Shown: piece after piece, positions 7,125-16,245 of the stretch
How the letters are laid out: each line of letters opens with the position of its first letter
Position numbering within the stretch: the first letter of the stretch is position 1
Assembly: GCA_900547685.1 (NCBI GenBank)
Contig: URHS01000017.1
Coordinates: 1 to 45,833, forward strand
DNA from: an uncultured Blautia sp.
GTDB taxonomy: Bacteria; Bacillota; Clostridia; Lachnospirales; Lachnospiraceae
Length of the DNA: 45,833 nt
Direction of reading: 5' to 3'
Made by a program: the position numbers and the translations under genes
The notes under the pieces: generated by a model
Seen by the model: only the letters and a program-made list of their open reading frames with translations
Told to the model about the DNA's origin: nothing
The model's database searches: none

Positions 7125-10100
7125 TTAATCATTAGAAAGTTTTTTAAAGGCAGTGGAAAGCATCAACTTAATACGATTTAACTGATTTACTTCACTGGCA
7201 CCTGGATCATAATCTACCGCCACAATATTTGCCTGAGGATAATCCTTTCGGATTGCCTTAATCACACCTTTTCCTACAATATGATTAGGAAGGCAGCCAA
7301 ATGGCTGAATACATACGATATTTGGTGTGTCTGCGTGAATAAGCTCCAGCATTTCTCCTGTAAGGAACCAACCTTCTCCTGTCTGATTTCCAATGGAAAC
7401 AATGGGTTCTGCCATTTTTGCCAGACTTTCAATTTGGGCGGAAGGTGTGAAATGTCGGCTTTTTTTAAATTCATCATTAGCAGCTTTTCGGATAAAGTCA
7501 ATGGCTTTAATTGCCAGTTTGCCCTTTTGGGCAAAAGATTTCTGGAAGCCAAGATATTGAGATTTAAAACTCATATTGTAGAAGCAGTAGCACATGAAAT
7601 CAATCAAATCAGGGCATACAGCTTCTGCACCTTCTTTTTCTAAAAGTTCAACCAGATGATTATTGGCACCGGGATGGAATTTTACCAGAATTTCGCCTAC
7701 AATTCCCACACGAGGTTTTTTCTCGTTCGTAATAGGGAGTGTATCAAATTCCCGTATCATCTGACGGCAGAAATGGTTAAAGCGAGCAAAGGTTACATGT
7801 TTTCCTGAGAGGAAAGTAATGCAGCGTTTTTCCCATTTTTTGTGGAGGTCGTTGGCAGAGCCTTTTACTGCCTCGTAAGGACGCATACGATACAGACATT
7901 TCATTAAAATATCGCCAAAGACTGCACCATAAGCCAATCGGGTTGCCAACTTCGCTGTTATTTTAAAGCCTGGATTTTCTTCCAGCCCACTTAAATTAAT
8001 GGAAATAACAGGAATATGGGCCATACCTGCTTTCTCCAGTGCACGGCGTATGAAGCTGATATAGTTGGAAGCACGGCATCCTCCGCCTGTCTGTGACATG
8101 ATAATTGCCACTTTGTTTAAATCGAATTTTCCTGACTGTAACGCCTGCATAATTTGCCCTACTACCATTAGAGAGGGATAACAGGCATCATTATTTACGT
8201 ATTTTAATCCTGTGTCAACAGCTTCTTTGTTTCCATTTCCCAAAACTTCCAGATGATATCCGCTGGCATTAAAAGCAGATTCTAAAATGTTAAAGTGGAT
8301 AGGAGACATTTGAGGACATAAGATAGTATATTTCTTTCTCATTTCCTCTGTAAAAGAAACACGCTCAATAGAAGAGGGACGAATTTCTCTCTTTATTTTT
8401 TGTTGTTCTTTTACTCTAAGTGCGGCAATTAAAGAGCGCACACGAATTCTGGCAGCACCCAGATTATTCACTTCATCAATTTTCAGGCAGGTATAAATTT
8501 TTCCACTGTTAGATAAAATTTCATTGACTTCATCTGTAGTTACAGCATCCAGACCGCAGCCGAAAGAGTTTAATTGAATTAAATCCAGATTGTTTTTTTC
8601 CTTTACAAAATTTGCTGCAGCATATAGACGAGTATGGTAAGTCCACTGATCATTGACTCTCAAAGGCCGTTCAATAGGAGCAAGATGAGAAACAGAATCT
8701 TCAGTAAGTACTGCAATTCCATAAGATGTAATCAGTTCCGGAATACCGTGATTGATTTCCGGATCAATGTGGTAAGGACGACCTGCCAAAACAATTCCTC
8801 GTCTGCCTGTCTTTTCAAGATAGCTAAGGACTTCTTCTCCTTTTCGCATAATATCATTTCTGCATTTTCGCATTTCTTTCCATGCATCATGAGCCGCTTT
8901 TTGTACTTCTTCAGAAGGAATACCGGGAAATTCTTCCACTAAACGTTTGGTGATAATTTCCTCACTGGTCAGCGCCAGAAATGGGTTGTGAAAATGAATA
9001 TCCGGATTTTTAAGTTCATCTACATTATTTTTAATATTTTCTGCATAAGAAGTTACAATCGGGCAGTTAAAATGGTTTACGGAATCTTTAAATTCCTGAC
9101 GTTCATAAGGAATACAGGGATAGAAGATATAATTTACCCCCTGTTTAATCAGCCAAGATACATGTCCGTGTGCCATTTTGGCAGGATAACATTCTGATTC
9201 ACTGGGAATTGATTCGATTCCCAATTCGTAAGTCTTTCGCGTGGAAGTAGGAGAGAGAACTACCTGATACCCCAGTTCTGTGAAAAAGGTATACCAGAAA
9301 GGATAATTCTCAAACATATTTAAAACTCTTGGAAGTCCCACTTTTCCTCTCGTTGCCTTATCGGCGGTTAAAGGCTCGTAAGAAAACAGTCGTTTGTATT
9401 TATATTCATACAAATTCGGAATTTGCTCTTTATTTTTTTCTTTTCCAATTCCACGTTCACAGCGGTTTCCGGAAATATATTGACGGCCACCGGAAAACTT
9501 GTTAATGGTAAGGCGGCAATTATTGGTACAGCCCTTGCAATTTGCCATGGTAGTTTTATATTCCAGAGAATTGATTTTTTCAATGGGAAGCATAGTAGTT
9601 GATTTATCTTTGCTATAACGTTCCCGTGCAATTAAAGCAGCACCAAAAGCTCCCATAATTCCCGCAATATCAGGACGAATGGCTTCGCACTGGGCAATTT
9701 TTTCAAAGCTTCGAAGTACGGCATCATTATAGAAGGTACCGCCCTGAACGACAATATGTTTTCCCAGTTCAGAGGCATCAGAAACTTTGATTACTTTATA
9801 CAGAGCATTTTTGATAACAGAATAAGCAAGACCGGCAGAGATATCTGCAACGGAAGCGCCTTCTTTTTGTGCCTGTTTTACTTTGGAGTTCATAAATACA
9901 GTACAACGTGTACCTAAATCAATAGGATTTTCGGCAAAAAGGGCAGCTTTGGCAAAATCTTCTACACTGTAATTTAAGGATTTTGCAAAGGTTTCAATAA
10001 AAGAACCACATCCCGAGGAGCAGGCTTCATTGAGCTGTACGCTGTCTACGGTCTGATTTTTAATTTTAATGCATTTCATATCCTGACCGCCAATGTCTAA

Positions 10101-11378
10101 GATACAGTCTACTTCTGGATCAAAAAAGGCAGCAGCATAGTAGTGAGATACAGTTTCAACTTCTCCTTCATCTAACAGAAGAGCTGCCTTAATTAAAGCT
10201 TCTCCATATCCGGTAGAGCAGGAATAGGCAATTTTAACGCCGGCAGGAAGCTGGCTGTAAATTTCCTGGATAGCTTTAATGGAAGTTGCCAGAGGATTTC
10301 CATTATTGTTGCTGTAGAAAGAGTACAGTAAAGAACCGTCTTCTCCTACAAGAGCAGCCTTTGTGGTTGTAGAACCGGCATCGATTCCTAAATAGCAGTT
10401 TCCGCTGTAAGTATTAAGGGGAGCAGTTTTTACATTATAATGGCTTTGGCGTTCATTAAAGACATCATATTCTTGCTGGGAAGCAAATAACGGCTCCATA
10501 CGGTCAATTTCAAAATCCATTTTGATAGATGCCTGCAATTTGTCTCGCATGGCAGTAATAGAAAATGCGGGAGCATCTTCTTTTGCATTTAAAGCAGAAC
10601 CAATGGCAGCAAATAAGTGGGAGTTTTCAGGTACAATAGTGTGCTCTTCATCCAGTTTTAAAGTGCGGATAAATGCAGCTTTCAGTTCAGAGAGAAAGTG
10701 CAGAGGACCACCTAAAAAAGCTACGTGACCACGGATTGGTTTACCACAGGCAAGACCGCTGATTGTCTGGTTTACCACAGCCTGAAAGATAGAAGCGGAT
10801 AAATCTTCCTTTGTGGCGCCTTCGTTAATTAAAGGTTGTATATCTGTTTTTGCAAAAACACCGCAGCGGGCTGCAATAGGATAAAGAGCTTTGTAGTTTT
10901 TTGCATAATCATTAAGACCCGGTGCATCTGTCTGTAAGAGAGAAGCCATCTGGTCAATAAAAGAACCTGTACCACCGGCGCAGATACCATTCATACGCTG
11001 TTCTACATTGCCATCTTCAAAATAAATGATTTTGGCATCCTCTCCTCCCAGTTCGATGGCAACGTCTGTTTGAGGTGCCAGTTCTTCTAAGGAGGATGAA
11101 ACAGCAATTACTTCCTGTACAAACGGGATGGTTAAATGAGTTGCTAAAGTAAGTCCTCCGGAACCAGTGATAACGGGTATCACGGAAATTTCTCCCATAG
11201 TCTGATATGCTTTGTCAAGAAGTCTTGCCAGAGTATTTTGAATATCAGCAAAATGTCGCTCATAATCAGCAAACATAATTTGATGTTTTTGATTTAAAAT
11301 TGCGATTTTTACAGTTGTAGATCCAATATCAATTCCTAAGGTATAAAAGGTATTTTTAATTTTTTTATCTTCTGACAT
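7125..11378 (-). CDS. Giant 2-hydroxyacyl-CoA dehydratase activase-like protein
   Basis: Protein of 1417 residues. Two ASKHA ATPase domains of the BcrA/BadF/BcrD/BadG type sit in tandem: the first begins LGIDIGSTTVKIAIL (residue 14), the second YLGIDAGSTTTKAALV (about 335). Each carries the glycine-rich segment and Cys motif that, in the 2-hydroxyglutaryl-CoA dehydratase activator, holds a bridging [4Fe-4S] cluster (NGICAGGTGSFIDQM; NEACSSGCGSFIETF). A CKGCTNNCRLTI cluster follows, then a DUF2229-like and HgdB-like C-terminal half with further Cys. The architecture matches long YjiL/activase-dehydratase fusions common in clostridia, whose substrate is unknown. Known family chemistry is ATP-driven low-potential electron transfer. 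No HgdA/B/C or CoA-transferase genes flank it, so the acceptor may be its own C-terminal half. Single-gene unit with an AGGAGG site. Confidence 0.85.
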   Translation of the reverse strand: MSEDKKIKNTFYTLGIDIGSTTVKIAILNQKHQIMFADYERHFADIQNTLARLLDKAYQTMGEISVIPVITGSGGLTLATHLTIPFVQEVIAVSSSLEELAPQTDVAIELGGEDAKIIYFEDGNVEQRMNGICAGGTGSFIDQMASLLQTDAPGLNDYAKNYKALYPIAARCGVFAKTDIQPLINEGATKEDLSASIFQAVVNQTISGLACGKPIRGHVAFLGGPLHFLSELKAAFIRTLKLDEEHTIVPENSHLFAAIGSALNAKEDAPAFSITAMRDKLQASIKMDFEIDRMEPLFASQQEYDVFNERQSHYNVKTAPLNTYSGNCYLGIDAGSTTTKAALVGEDGSLLYSFYSNNNGNPLATSIKAIQEIYSQLPAGVKIAYSCSTGYGEALIKAALLLDEGEVETVSHYYAAAFFDPEVDCILDIGGQDMKCIKIKNQTVDSVQLNEACSSGCGSFIETFAKSLNYSVEDFAKAALFAENPIDLGTRCTVFMNSKVKQAQKEGASVADISAGLAYSVIKNALYKVIKVSDASELGKHIVVQGGTFYNDAVLRSFEKIAQCEAIRPDIAGIMGAFGAALIARERYSKDKSTTMLPIEKINSLEYKTTMANCKGCTNNCRLTINKFSGGRQYISGNRCERGIGKEKNKEQIPNLYEYKYKRLFSYEPLTADKATRGKVGLPRVLNMFENYPFWYTFFTELGYQVVLSPTSTRKTYELGIESIPSESECYPAKMAHGHVSWLIKQGVNYIFYPCIPYERQEFKDSVNHFNCPIVTSYAENIKNNVDELKNPDIHFHNPFLALTSEEIITKRLVEEFPGIPSEEVQKAAHDAWKEMRKCRNDIMRKGEEVLSYLEKTGRRGIVLAGRPYHIDPEINHGIPELITSYGIAVLTEDSVSHLAPIERPLRVNDQWTYHTRLYAAANFVKEKNNLDLIQLNSFGCGLDAVTTDEVNEILSNSGKIYTCLKIDEVNNLGAARIRVRSLIAALRVKEQQKIKREIRPSSIERVSFTEEMRKKYTILCPQMSPIHFNILESAFNASGYHLEVLGNGNKEAVDTGLKYVNNDACYPSLMVVGQIMQALQSGKFDLNKVAIIMSQTGGGCRASNYISFIRRALEKAGMAHIPVISINLSGLEENPGFKITAKLATRLAYGAVFGDILMKCLYRMRPYEAVKGSANDLHKKWEKRCITFLSGKHVTFARFNHFCRQMIREFDTLPITNEKKPRVGIVGEILVKFHPGANNHLVELLEKEGAEAVCPDLIDFMCYCFYNMSFKSQYLGFQKSFAQKGKLAIKAIDFIRKAANDEFKKSRHFTPSAQIESLAKMAEPIVSIGNQTGEGWFLTGEMLELIHADTPNIVCIQPFGCLPNHIVGKGVIKAIRKDYPQANIVAVDYDPGASEVNQLNRIKLMLSTAFKKLSND

Positions 11379-11491
11379 TGTCAGAAACCTCCTCTATGTG
11401 TGTGTTTCTACTTATTTATATATGTATAAAAAAATCAAAGTCATTATACGACAAAATTTTGAAAAAAACAATCGTAAATATTTTACAACCG

Positions 11492-11520
11492 TTGCGTTTA
11501 AAATAGGCTTATGATAGAAT
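11492..11520 (+). promoter_or_regulatory. Promoter of tgt
   Basis: TTGCGT (11492-11497), 17-bp spacer, TAGAAT (11515-11520), 50 bases before the tgt start. The remaining spacer between the divergent genes (11379-11570) is AT-rich and must also hold the promoter of the minus-strand activase, which I could not place confidently. Confidence 0.5.
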
Positions 11521-11570
11521 AATTTGTACGACAGCAAGAAATAAGAGAATAGAAAAAGAGGAAATAATTG

Positions 11571-12707
11571 ATGTATACAGTATTAAAACAGGAAGGCAGA
11601 GCCAAAAGAGCTCGTATGGAAACCGTTCATGGAACCATTGAAACTCCGGTTTTTATGAATGTGGGTACTGCAGCAGCCATTAAAGGAGCTGTGTCTACCA
11701 TGGATTTACAGGAAATAAAAACACAGGTAGAGCTTTCAAATACTTATCACCTTCATGTAAGACCGGGAGATAAAGTGGTAAAGCAACTGGGTGGTCTCCA
11801 CAAATTTATGAATTGGGACAAACCTATTTTAACGGATTCAGGTGGTTTTCAAGTATTTTCTTTATCAAAACTGAGAAAAATTAAAGAAGAGGGAGTATAT
11901 TTTAATTCTCATGTAGATGGCAGAAAAATTTTTATGGGACCGGAAGAAAGTATGCAAATCCAATCTAATTTAGGTTCCACCATTGCTATGGCATTTGATG
12001 AATGTCCGTCCAGTGTTGCCAGCAGAGAATATGTACAGGCATCTGTAGACCGTACTACAAGATGGCTTCAAAGATGTAAGGATGAAATGGCAAGATTGAA
12101 CAGTTTAGAAGATACCGTAAATCCTCATCAGCTTTTATTTGGGATTAATCAGGGAGCAATCTATGATGATATCCGTATTGCCCATGCAGAAACGATTTCT
12201 AAGATGGATTTAGATGGATATGCAGTAGGTGGTTTGGCAGTAGGAGAAACTCACGAAGAGATGTATCGCATTTTGGATAGTGTAGTACCTCATCTGCCGG
12301 TAAATAAGCCAACCTATCTTATGGGTGTTGGAACACCTGCCAATATTTTGGAAGCAGTATCAAGAGGTGTGGATTTCTTTGATTGTGTATACCCAAGTCG
12401 AAACGGTCGTCATGGACATGTATATACAAATTTTGGAAAAATTAATTTGTTTAATGCCAAATATGAATTAGATTCTCGTCCAATTGAAGAAGGATGTCAG
12501 TGTCCGGCGTGCCGTCATTACAGCAGAGCTTATATCCGTCATTTGTTGAAAGCCAAAGAAATGTTGGGTATGCGTCTTTGTGTACTGCACAATTTGTATT
12601 TCTATAATACCATGATGGAAGAGATTAGAAATGCTTTGGATGAAGGTCATTATGAGGAATATAAACAGAAGAAATTAGAGAGTATGGCAGCAGGTCCTAA
12701 AGACTGA
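11571..12707 (+). CDS. tgt: tRNA-guanine transglycosylase
   Basis: Exchanges guanine at position 34 of tRNAs with GUN anticodons for a queuosine precursor base. The 378-residue protein has the active-site Asp in LTDSGGFQVFSL, the nucleophilic Asp in FFDCVYPSRNGRHGHVYT, and the zinc site CQCPAC with a downstream His (VLHNLYFY). The start is ATG 11571 behind GAGGAAAT; a TTG one codon earlier is in frame but less likely. YajC follows 219 bp downstream, the tgt-yajC order seen in many bacteria, though here yajC appears to have its own promoter. Confidence 0.98.
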   Translation: MYTVLKQEGRAKRARMETVHGTIETPVFMNVGTAAAIKGAVSTMDLQEIKTQVELSNTYHLHVRPGDKVVKQLGGLHKFMNWDKPILTDSGGFQVFSLSKLRKIKEEGVYFNSHVDGRKIFMGPEESMQIQSNLGSTIAMAFDECPSSVASREYVQASVDRTTRWLQRCKDEMARLNSLEDTVNPHQLLFGINQGAIYDDIRIAHAETISKMDLDGYAVGGLAVGETHEEMYRILDSVVPHLPVNKPTYLMGVGTPANILEAVSRGVDFFDCVYPSRNGRHGHVYTNFGKINLFNAKYELDSRPIEEGCQCPACRHYSRAYIRHLLKAKEMLGMRLCVLHNLYFYNTMMEEIRNALDEGHYEEYKQKKLESMAAGPKD

Positions 12708-12842
12708 GAAAACGGTACAGCGAAAAATAAGTTTCCACTATGTTGACACAGAACAATTAGACTTGTTGATGTGGCAGCTAGTTCTGATTTGATGTACCTG
12801 TATAAAAAAAGTATTAAAATTGGAAAAATACAGAAAAACCAC

Positions 12843-12871
12843 TTGAAGAAAAGTCGAAAATTGTGTATTAT
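12843..12871 (+). promoter_or_regulatory. Promoter of yajC
   Basis: TTGAAG (12843-12848), 17-bp spacer, TATTAT (12866-12871), giving a leader of about 50 nt before the AGGAGG site of yajC. The tgt-yajC spacer (12708-12926) holds no other feature I can support. Confidence 0.55.
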
Positions 12872-12926
12872 AACAATAATGTCTACAAGTCTGACAGGCA
12901 AAGATTATTTTTCAGGAGGAAATAAG

Positions 12927-13235
12927 ATGTTATTATCAGCAGCAGGTGCAGGAAGCATGGTTAGTTTATTTATACCATTGATCGTATTTTTTCTTTTAAT
13001 GTATTTTATGATTATGCGTCCACAGAAAAAAGAGCAGCAGAGAGTAAAAAGTATGCTGGCTTCTATGGAGGTTGGTGACAGTGTTGTTACAACCAGTGGT
13101 TTCTATGGAATCTTAATCGATATTACAGAAGAAGATGTTATTGTAGAATTCGGAAATAATAGAAACTGTAGAATTCCAATGAGAAAAGGTGCAATCGCTG
13201 AAGTAGAAAAAGCAAGTGATGGTGCTGCAGAATAA
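12927..13235 (+). CDS. yajC: Preprotein translocase subunit YajC
   Basis: Small single-span membrane protein associated with the Sec translocon (SecDF-YajC) that aids protein export and membrane insertion. The 102-residue product has a short N-terminal stretch, one membrane helix (about 13-33: LFIPLIVFFLLMYFMIMRP), the family hallmark MRPQKKEQQR at the cytosolic boundary, and a soluble domain with VGDSVVTTSGFYGIL. ATG 12927 follows CAGGAGGAAA; the open frame extends about 150 bases upstream but without a start site. It is followed by an intrinsic terminator. Confidence 0.95.
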   Translation: MLLSAAGAGSMVSLFIPLIVFFLLMYFMIMRPQKKEQQRVKSMLASMEVGDSVVTTSGFYGILIDITEEDVIVEFGNNRNCRIPMRKGAIAEVEKASDGAAE

Positions 13236-13245
13236 GAAAAATGAG

Positions 13246-13280
13246 AGGTGCTGAGGGATAAAACCTACAGTACCTTTTTT
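13246..13280 (+). terminator. Intrinsic terminator of yajC
   Basis: AGGTGCTG (13246-13253) pairs with CAGTACCT (13268-13275), one G-T pair, followed by a T run to 13280. Confidence 0.75.
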
Positions 13281-13320
13281 ATGTAATAGGAAATTACTTT
13301 GTAATGTTCCTATTACATAA
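13279..13320. repeat. Long near-perfect palindromic hairpin
   Basis: The left arm TTATGTAATAGGAAATTAC (13279-13297) and right arm GTAAT-G-TTCCTATTACATAA (13301-13320) form a 19-bp stem with one bulged base (13306) and a TTT loop. It abuts the yajC terminator. The shape recalls a small mobile repeat (MITE/REP-like) or a second terminator; copies elsewhere cannot be checked here. Confidence 0.8.
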
Positions 13321-13323
13321 AAA

Positions 13324-13392
13324 GTGCTCCGCGCAGGAGGCGCACTCGCGCGGAAATGTAACATGTCGCAAGCGACCGCGCTCGGCGCGAGA
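13324..13392. repeat. GC-rich nested hairpin block
   Basis: A block rich in CGCG steps within AT-rich DNA. Pairings seen: CCGCGC (13329-13334) with GCGCGG (13348-13353); CTCGCGC (13345-13351) with GCGCGAG (13385-13391); and GTCGC (13365-13369) with GCGAC (13372-13376) nested inside. The first two are mutually exclusive folds. No reading frame or known RNA family is recognised. Probably a dispersed structured repeat. Confidence 0.6.
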
Positions 13393-13420
13393 ATGTGCCA
13401 TAGCACATTCTTTATTTTAT
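13391..13420 (+). terminator. Hairpin upstream of sdaAB
   Basis: GAATGTGC (13391-13398) and GCACATTC (13403-13410) form a perfect 8-bp stem with a CATA loop, followed by TTTATTTTA. It looks like an intrinsic terminator or attenuator but sits only 17-26 bases before the sdaAB start, overlapping the last base of the GC-rich block. Confidence 0.5.
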
Positions 13421-13436
13421 AACAGGAGATAGAAAT

Positions 13437-14108
13437 ATGGCATTTATCAGTTTATTTGAAGTAATTGGTCCCAATATGGTAGGACCTTCCAGTTCTCATA
13501 CGGCTGGAGCAGCCTCTATGGCTCTTTTAGCAAGAAAGCTTTTTCCCGGAAAAATAAAAAGTGTACATTTTACCTTATACGGTTCTTTTGCCAGAACTTA
13601 TCGAGGACATGGTACGGACAGAGCGCTTTTAGGCGGGATTATGGGATTTGAAACCGATGATTTGCGTATTCGTGATTCTTTAAGGCTGGCAAAGGAACAG
13701 GGAATCGATTATAAATTTTCTGTTTCAGAGCAGGAAGATGCAGCAATTCATCCGAATACAGCAGACATGGAGATAGAGGGGACAAAAGGGGAAAAACTCT
13801 TTGTCCGAGGAGTTTCCATTGGAGGCGGAAAAGTTAAAATTGTAAAATTAAATCAGATTGAAGTGGATTTTACAGGAGAATACAGTACTTTAATTGTAAG
13901 TCAGACAGATAAACCGGGAGTTGTGGCTCATATTACGCGAGTTTTGAGTGAAGAAGGGGTAAATATTGCGTTTATGCGTTTGTTTCGAGAAGAAAAAGGT
14001 GCGGCTGCATTTACGGTTGTAGAGTCTGATGAGAAAATACCTGCAGGAGTACTGGAGAGGATAAGAGAAAATCCTCTTGTTTCTGATATTACATTAGTGC
14101 AGTTATAG
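13437..14108 (+). CDS. sdaAB: L-serine dehydratase, iron-sulfur type, beta subunit
   Basis: One half of the two-subunit, [4Fe-4S]-dependent enzyme that deaminates L-serine to pyruvate and ammonia. The 223 residues start with the family segment GPNMVGPSSSHTAGAASMAL and end with an ACT domain (about 148-223; YSTLIVSQTDKPGVVAHITR), the module that binds serine allosterically in related enzymes. ATG 13437 has a CAGGAGAT site. The alpha subunit gene follows after 12 bases. No clear promoter is visible in the hairpin-rich leader. Serine synthesis genes lie 6 kb downstream, so synthesis and degradation are encoded near each other. Confidence 0.95.
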   Translation: MAFISLFEVIGPNMVGPSSSHTAGAASMALLARKLFPGKIKSVHFTLYGSFARTYRGHGTDRALLGGIMGFETDDLRIRDSLRLAKEQGIDYKFSVSEQEDAAIHPNTADMEIEGTKGEKLFVRGVSIGGGKVKIVKLNQIEVDFTGEYSTLIVSQTDKPGVVAHITRVLSEEGVNIAFMRLFREEKGAAAFTVVESDEKIPAGVLERIRENPLVSDITLVQL

Positions 14109-14120
14109 GAGGAATGGGAA

Positions 14121-15005
14121 ATGGAATTTAACAACGGAGCAGAATTACTGAAATTATGTCAGGAGACAGGATTTCCGATTTCTCAGATTATGAAAAAAAG
14201 AGAGGCAGAGTTTTCTAGGATTTCTGAGGAGGAAGTAGAGAAAAAAATGAGAACAGCTTTGGAAATTATGAGAAATTCTGCAAAAGAACCTTTGAAAAAT
14301 CCCAAAAAGTCTATGGGAGGTTTAATTGGCGGAGAAGCGAAGCTGTTGGAAAACCATAGATTAAACGGAAAATCTATCTGTGGAAATGTTCTGTCAAAAG
14401 CAATTACTTATGCTATGGCAGTTTTGGAAGTAAATGCGTCTATGGGTGTTATTGTGGCTGCACCTACAGCCGGTTCTTCCGGGGTAGTTCCGGGTGTACT
14501 CTTTGCTTTACAGGAAGAATTTGATTTGTCTGATGAAGAACTGCTGAACGGACTTTATACAGCGGGAGCAGTAGGCTATTTATTAATGCGAAATGCGTCT
14601 GTGTCCGGTGCTGAAGCGGGATGTCAGGCAGAAGTAGGGGCAGCTTCTGCAATGGCAGCAGCGGCAGCTACAGAAATGATGGGAGGAAGTCCAAAAATGT
14701 GTCTGTGGGCAGCCACAGGAGCTCTTTCTAATTTATTGGGATTGGTTTGTGATCCTATAGCAGGTCTGGTGGAAGCACCTTGCCAAAACCGTAATTCTAT
14801 CGGTGCATCTAATGCTTTGATCTGCGCAGAGCAGGCACTTGCCGGTATTCATCAGATTATTCCTTTTGATGAGATGGCAGAGGCAATGTATCATGTGGGA
14901 AGATGTCTTCCTTTTGAACTCAGAGAAAGTGCTTTAGGAGGTTGTGCAGGAACGGCTAGTGCTTGTGAAAGAAGCTGTAAACTATTTAATAGTACAGAAG
15001 AATAA
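14121..15005 (+). CDS. sdaAA: L-serine dehydratase, iron-sulfur type, alpha subunit
   Basis: Catalytic half of the Fe-S serine dehydratase, 294 residues. It contains the conserved SMGVIVAAPTAGSSGVVPG loop and the cysteines expected to hold the [4Fe-4S] cluster, including CDPIAGLVEAPCQNRN and, near the C-terminus, GGCAGTASACE. The cluster's exposed iron acts as Lewis acid to remove the serine hydroxyl; such enzymes are oxygen-labile, which fits an anaerobe. Ribosome binding site TAGGAGGAA is adjacent to the sdaAB stop, so both subunits come from one message. Confidence 0.96.
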   Translation: MEFNNGAELLKLCQETGFPISQIMKKREAEFSRISEEEVEKKMRTALEIMRNSAKEPLKNPKKSMGGLIGGEAKLLENHRLNGKSICGNVLSKAITYAMAVLEVNASMGVIVAAPTAGSSGVVPGVLFALQEEFDLSDEELLNGLYTAGAVGYLLMRNASVSGAEAGCQAEVGAASAMAAAAATEMMGGSPKMCLWAATGALSNLLGLVCDPIAGLVEAPCQNRNSIGASNALICAEQALAGIHQIIPFDEMAEAMYHVGRCLPFELRESALGGCAGTASACERSCKLFNSTEE

Positions 15006-15011
15006 GAAAAA

Positions 15012-15070
15012 AGAGAGGTATTGCTTAAAAAGAATGGAAACTATAACAAAAAAGCATACCTCTCTGTTTT
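15012..15070 (+). terminator. Terminator after sdaAA
   Basis: AGAGAGGTATTGCTT (from 15012) pairs with AAGCATACCTCTCT (to 15065) across a loop of about 25 bases, followed by GTTTT. The long loop lowers confidence. Confidence 0.55.
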
Positions 15071-15078
15071 AGTATCGC

Positions 15079-15107
15079 TTGAATTGTGATGAAAAAAGGC
15101 TTATCAT
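15079..15107 (+). promoter_or_regulatory. Promoter of the leuB-ilvD-ilvB operon
   Basis: TTGAAT (15079-15084), 17-bp spacer, TATCAT (15102-15107). The start would be near 15114, leaving a leader of about 30 nt: too short for a T-box or leucine leader peptide. Confidence 0.65.
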
Positions 15108-15142
15108 AGTAATAATTTAATTCGAGAAAATGGGGGACAGAT

Positions 15143-16228
15143 ATGGAATATAAAATCGCTTTGATGCCTGGAGACGGCATTGGTCCAGAAATTATAAAAG
15201 AAGCCAGAAAAGTATTGGATGCTACAGCAAAAGTCTACGGACATAAATTCTTCTATGAGGAGCTGCTCTTGGGAGGAGCATCTATTGATGCTTATGGAGA
15301 ACCGCTGACAGAGGAGACGATTGAAAAGGCAAAAAGGGCAGATGCTGTTTTAATGGGAGCAGTAGGTGCGGATGCCAAAACTTCACCATGGTATCGTCTG
15401 TCACCTGAGAAAAGACCGGAAGCGGGGCTTTTAAAGCTGCGAAAGGAATTAAAACTTTTTGCTAATTTAAGACCGGCATATTTGTATGAGGCGTTAAAAG
15501 ATGCCTGTCCTGTAAAGGAACAGTTTTATCAGACAGGGATTGACTTAATGATTGTAAGGGAGCTTACAGGAGGTCTTTACTTCGGTGAGAGAAAAACTTA
15601 TGTGGAAAACGGCATTACAAAGGCAGTGGATACTCTTACTTATGATGAAAATGAAATTCGCAGAATTGCAAAAAAAGCTTTTGACACAGCTATGAAAAGA
15701 AAGAAAAAAGTAACCAGTGTGGATAAGGCAAATGTTTTGGACTCCTCTCGTTTGTGGAGAAAAATAACAGAAGAAACAGCAGTTGATTATCCGGAAGTTA
15801 CTTTGGAACATATGTTGGTAGATAATTGTGCTATGCAGTTGATTTGCAATCCGGAACAGTTTGATGTGATTTTAACAGAGAATATGTTTGGCGATATTCT
15901 TTCTGATGAGGCAAGTATGCTGACAGGTTCCATTGGAATGTTGCCTTCTGCAAGTTTAAATGAAACCAGTTTTGGATTGTATGAACCATCACATGGTTCT
16001 GCACCGGATATTGCAGGAAAGGGAATTGCAAATCCAATTGCAGCAATTTTATCTGCAGCTATGCTTTTGCGCTATTCTTTTTCTATGGAAGCAGAGGCAA
16101 AAGCTATTGAAAATGCAGTAAATGCGGTGTTGAATGAAGGCTATCGAACATCAGATATTATGTCAGAAAATATGACAAAAGTTTCTACAGGAGAAATGGG
16201 AGACTTGATTATAGAAAAAATACAGTAA
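15143..16228 (+). CDS. leuB: 3-isopropylmalate dehydrogenase
   Basis: NAD-dependent oxidation and decarboxylation of 3-isopropylmalate in leucine synthesis. The 361-residue protein begins with the family motif LMPGDGIGPEI, has the substrate Arg cluster (LRKELKLFANLRP), the IVRELTGGLYFGERK loop, the KANVLDSSRLWR segment and the metal-binding DNCAMQL and FGDILSDEASML; the NAD site YEPSHGSAPDIAGK is intact. Homologues acting on tartrate or isocitrate differ in the REL(T/L)GGxYFG loop, so LeuB is the best call. leuA and leuCD are not in the window. First gene of an operon with ilvD 17 bases downstream. Confidence 0.96.
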   Translation: MEYKIALMPGDGIGPEIIKEARKVLDATAKVYGHKFFYEELLLGGASIDAYGEPLTEETIEKAKRADAVLMGAVGADAKTSPWYRLSPEKRPEAGLLKLRKELKLFANLRPAYLYEALKDACPVKEQFYQTGIDLMIVRELTGGLYFGERKTYVENGITKAVDTLTYDENEIRRIAKKAFDTAMKRKKKVTSVDKANVLDSSRLWRKITEETAVDYPEVTLEHMLVDNCAMQLICNPEQFDVILTENMFGDILSDEASMLTGSIGMLPSASLNETSFGLYEPSHGSAPDIAGKGIANPIAAILSAAMLLRYSFSMEAEAKAIENAVNAVLNEGYRTSDIMSENMTKVSTGEMGDLIIEKIQ

Positions 16229-16245
16229 ATTACAGGAGGAAAGAT

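Noticed and set aside
15108..15142. T-box or leader-peptide attenuator upstream of leuB
   Set aside because: The leader from the predicted promoter is about 30 nt and shows no T-box sequence or leucine-rich frame.
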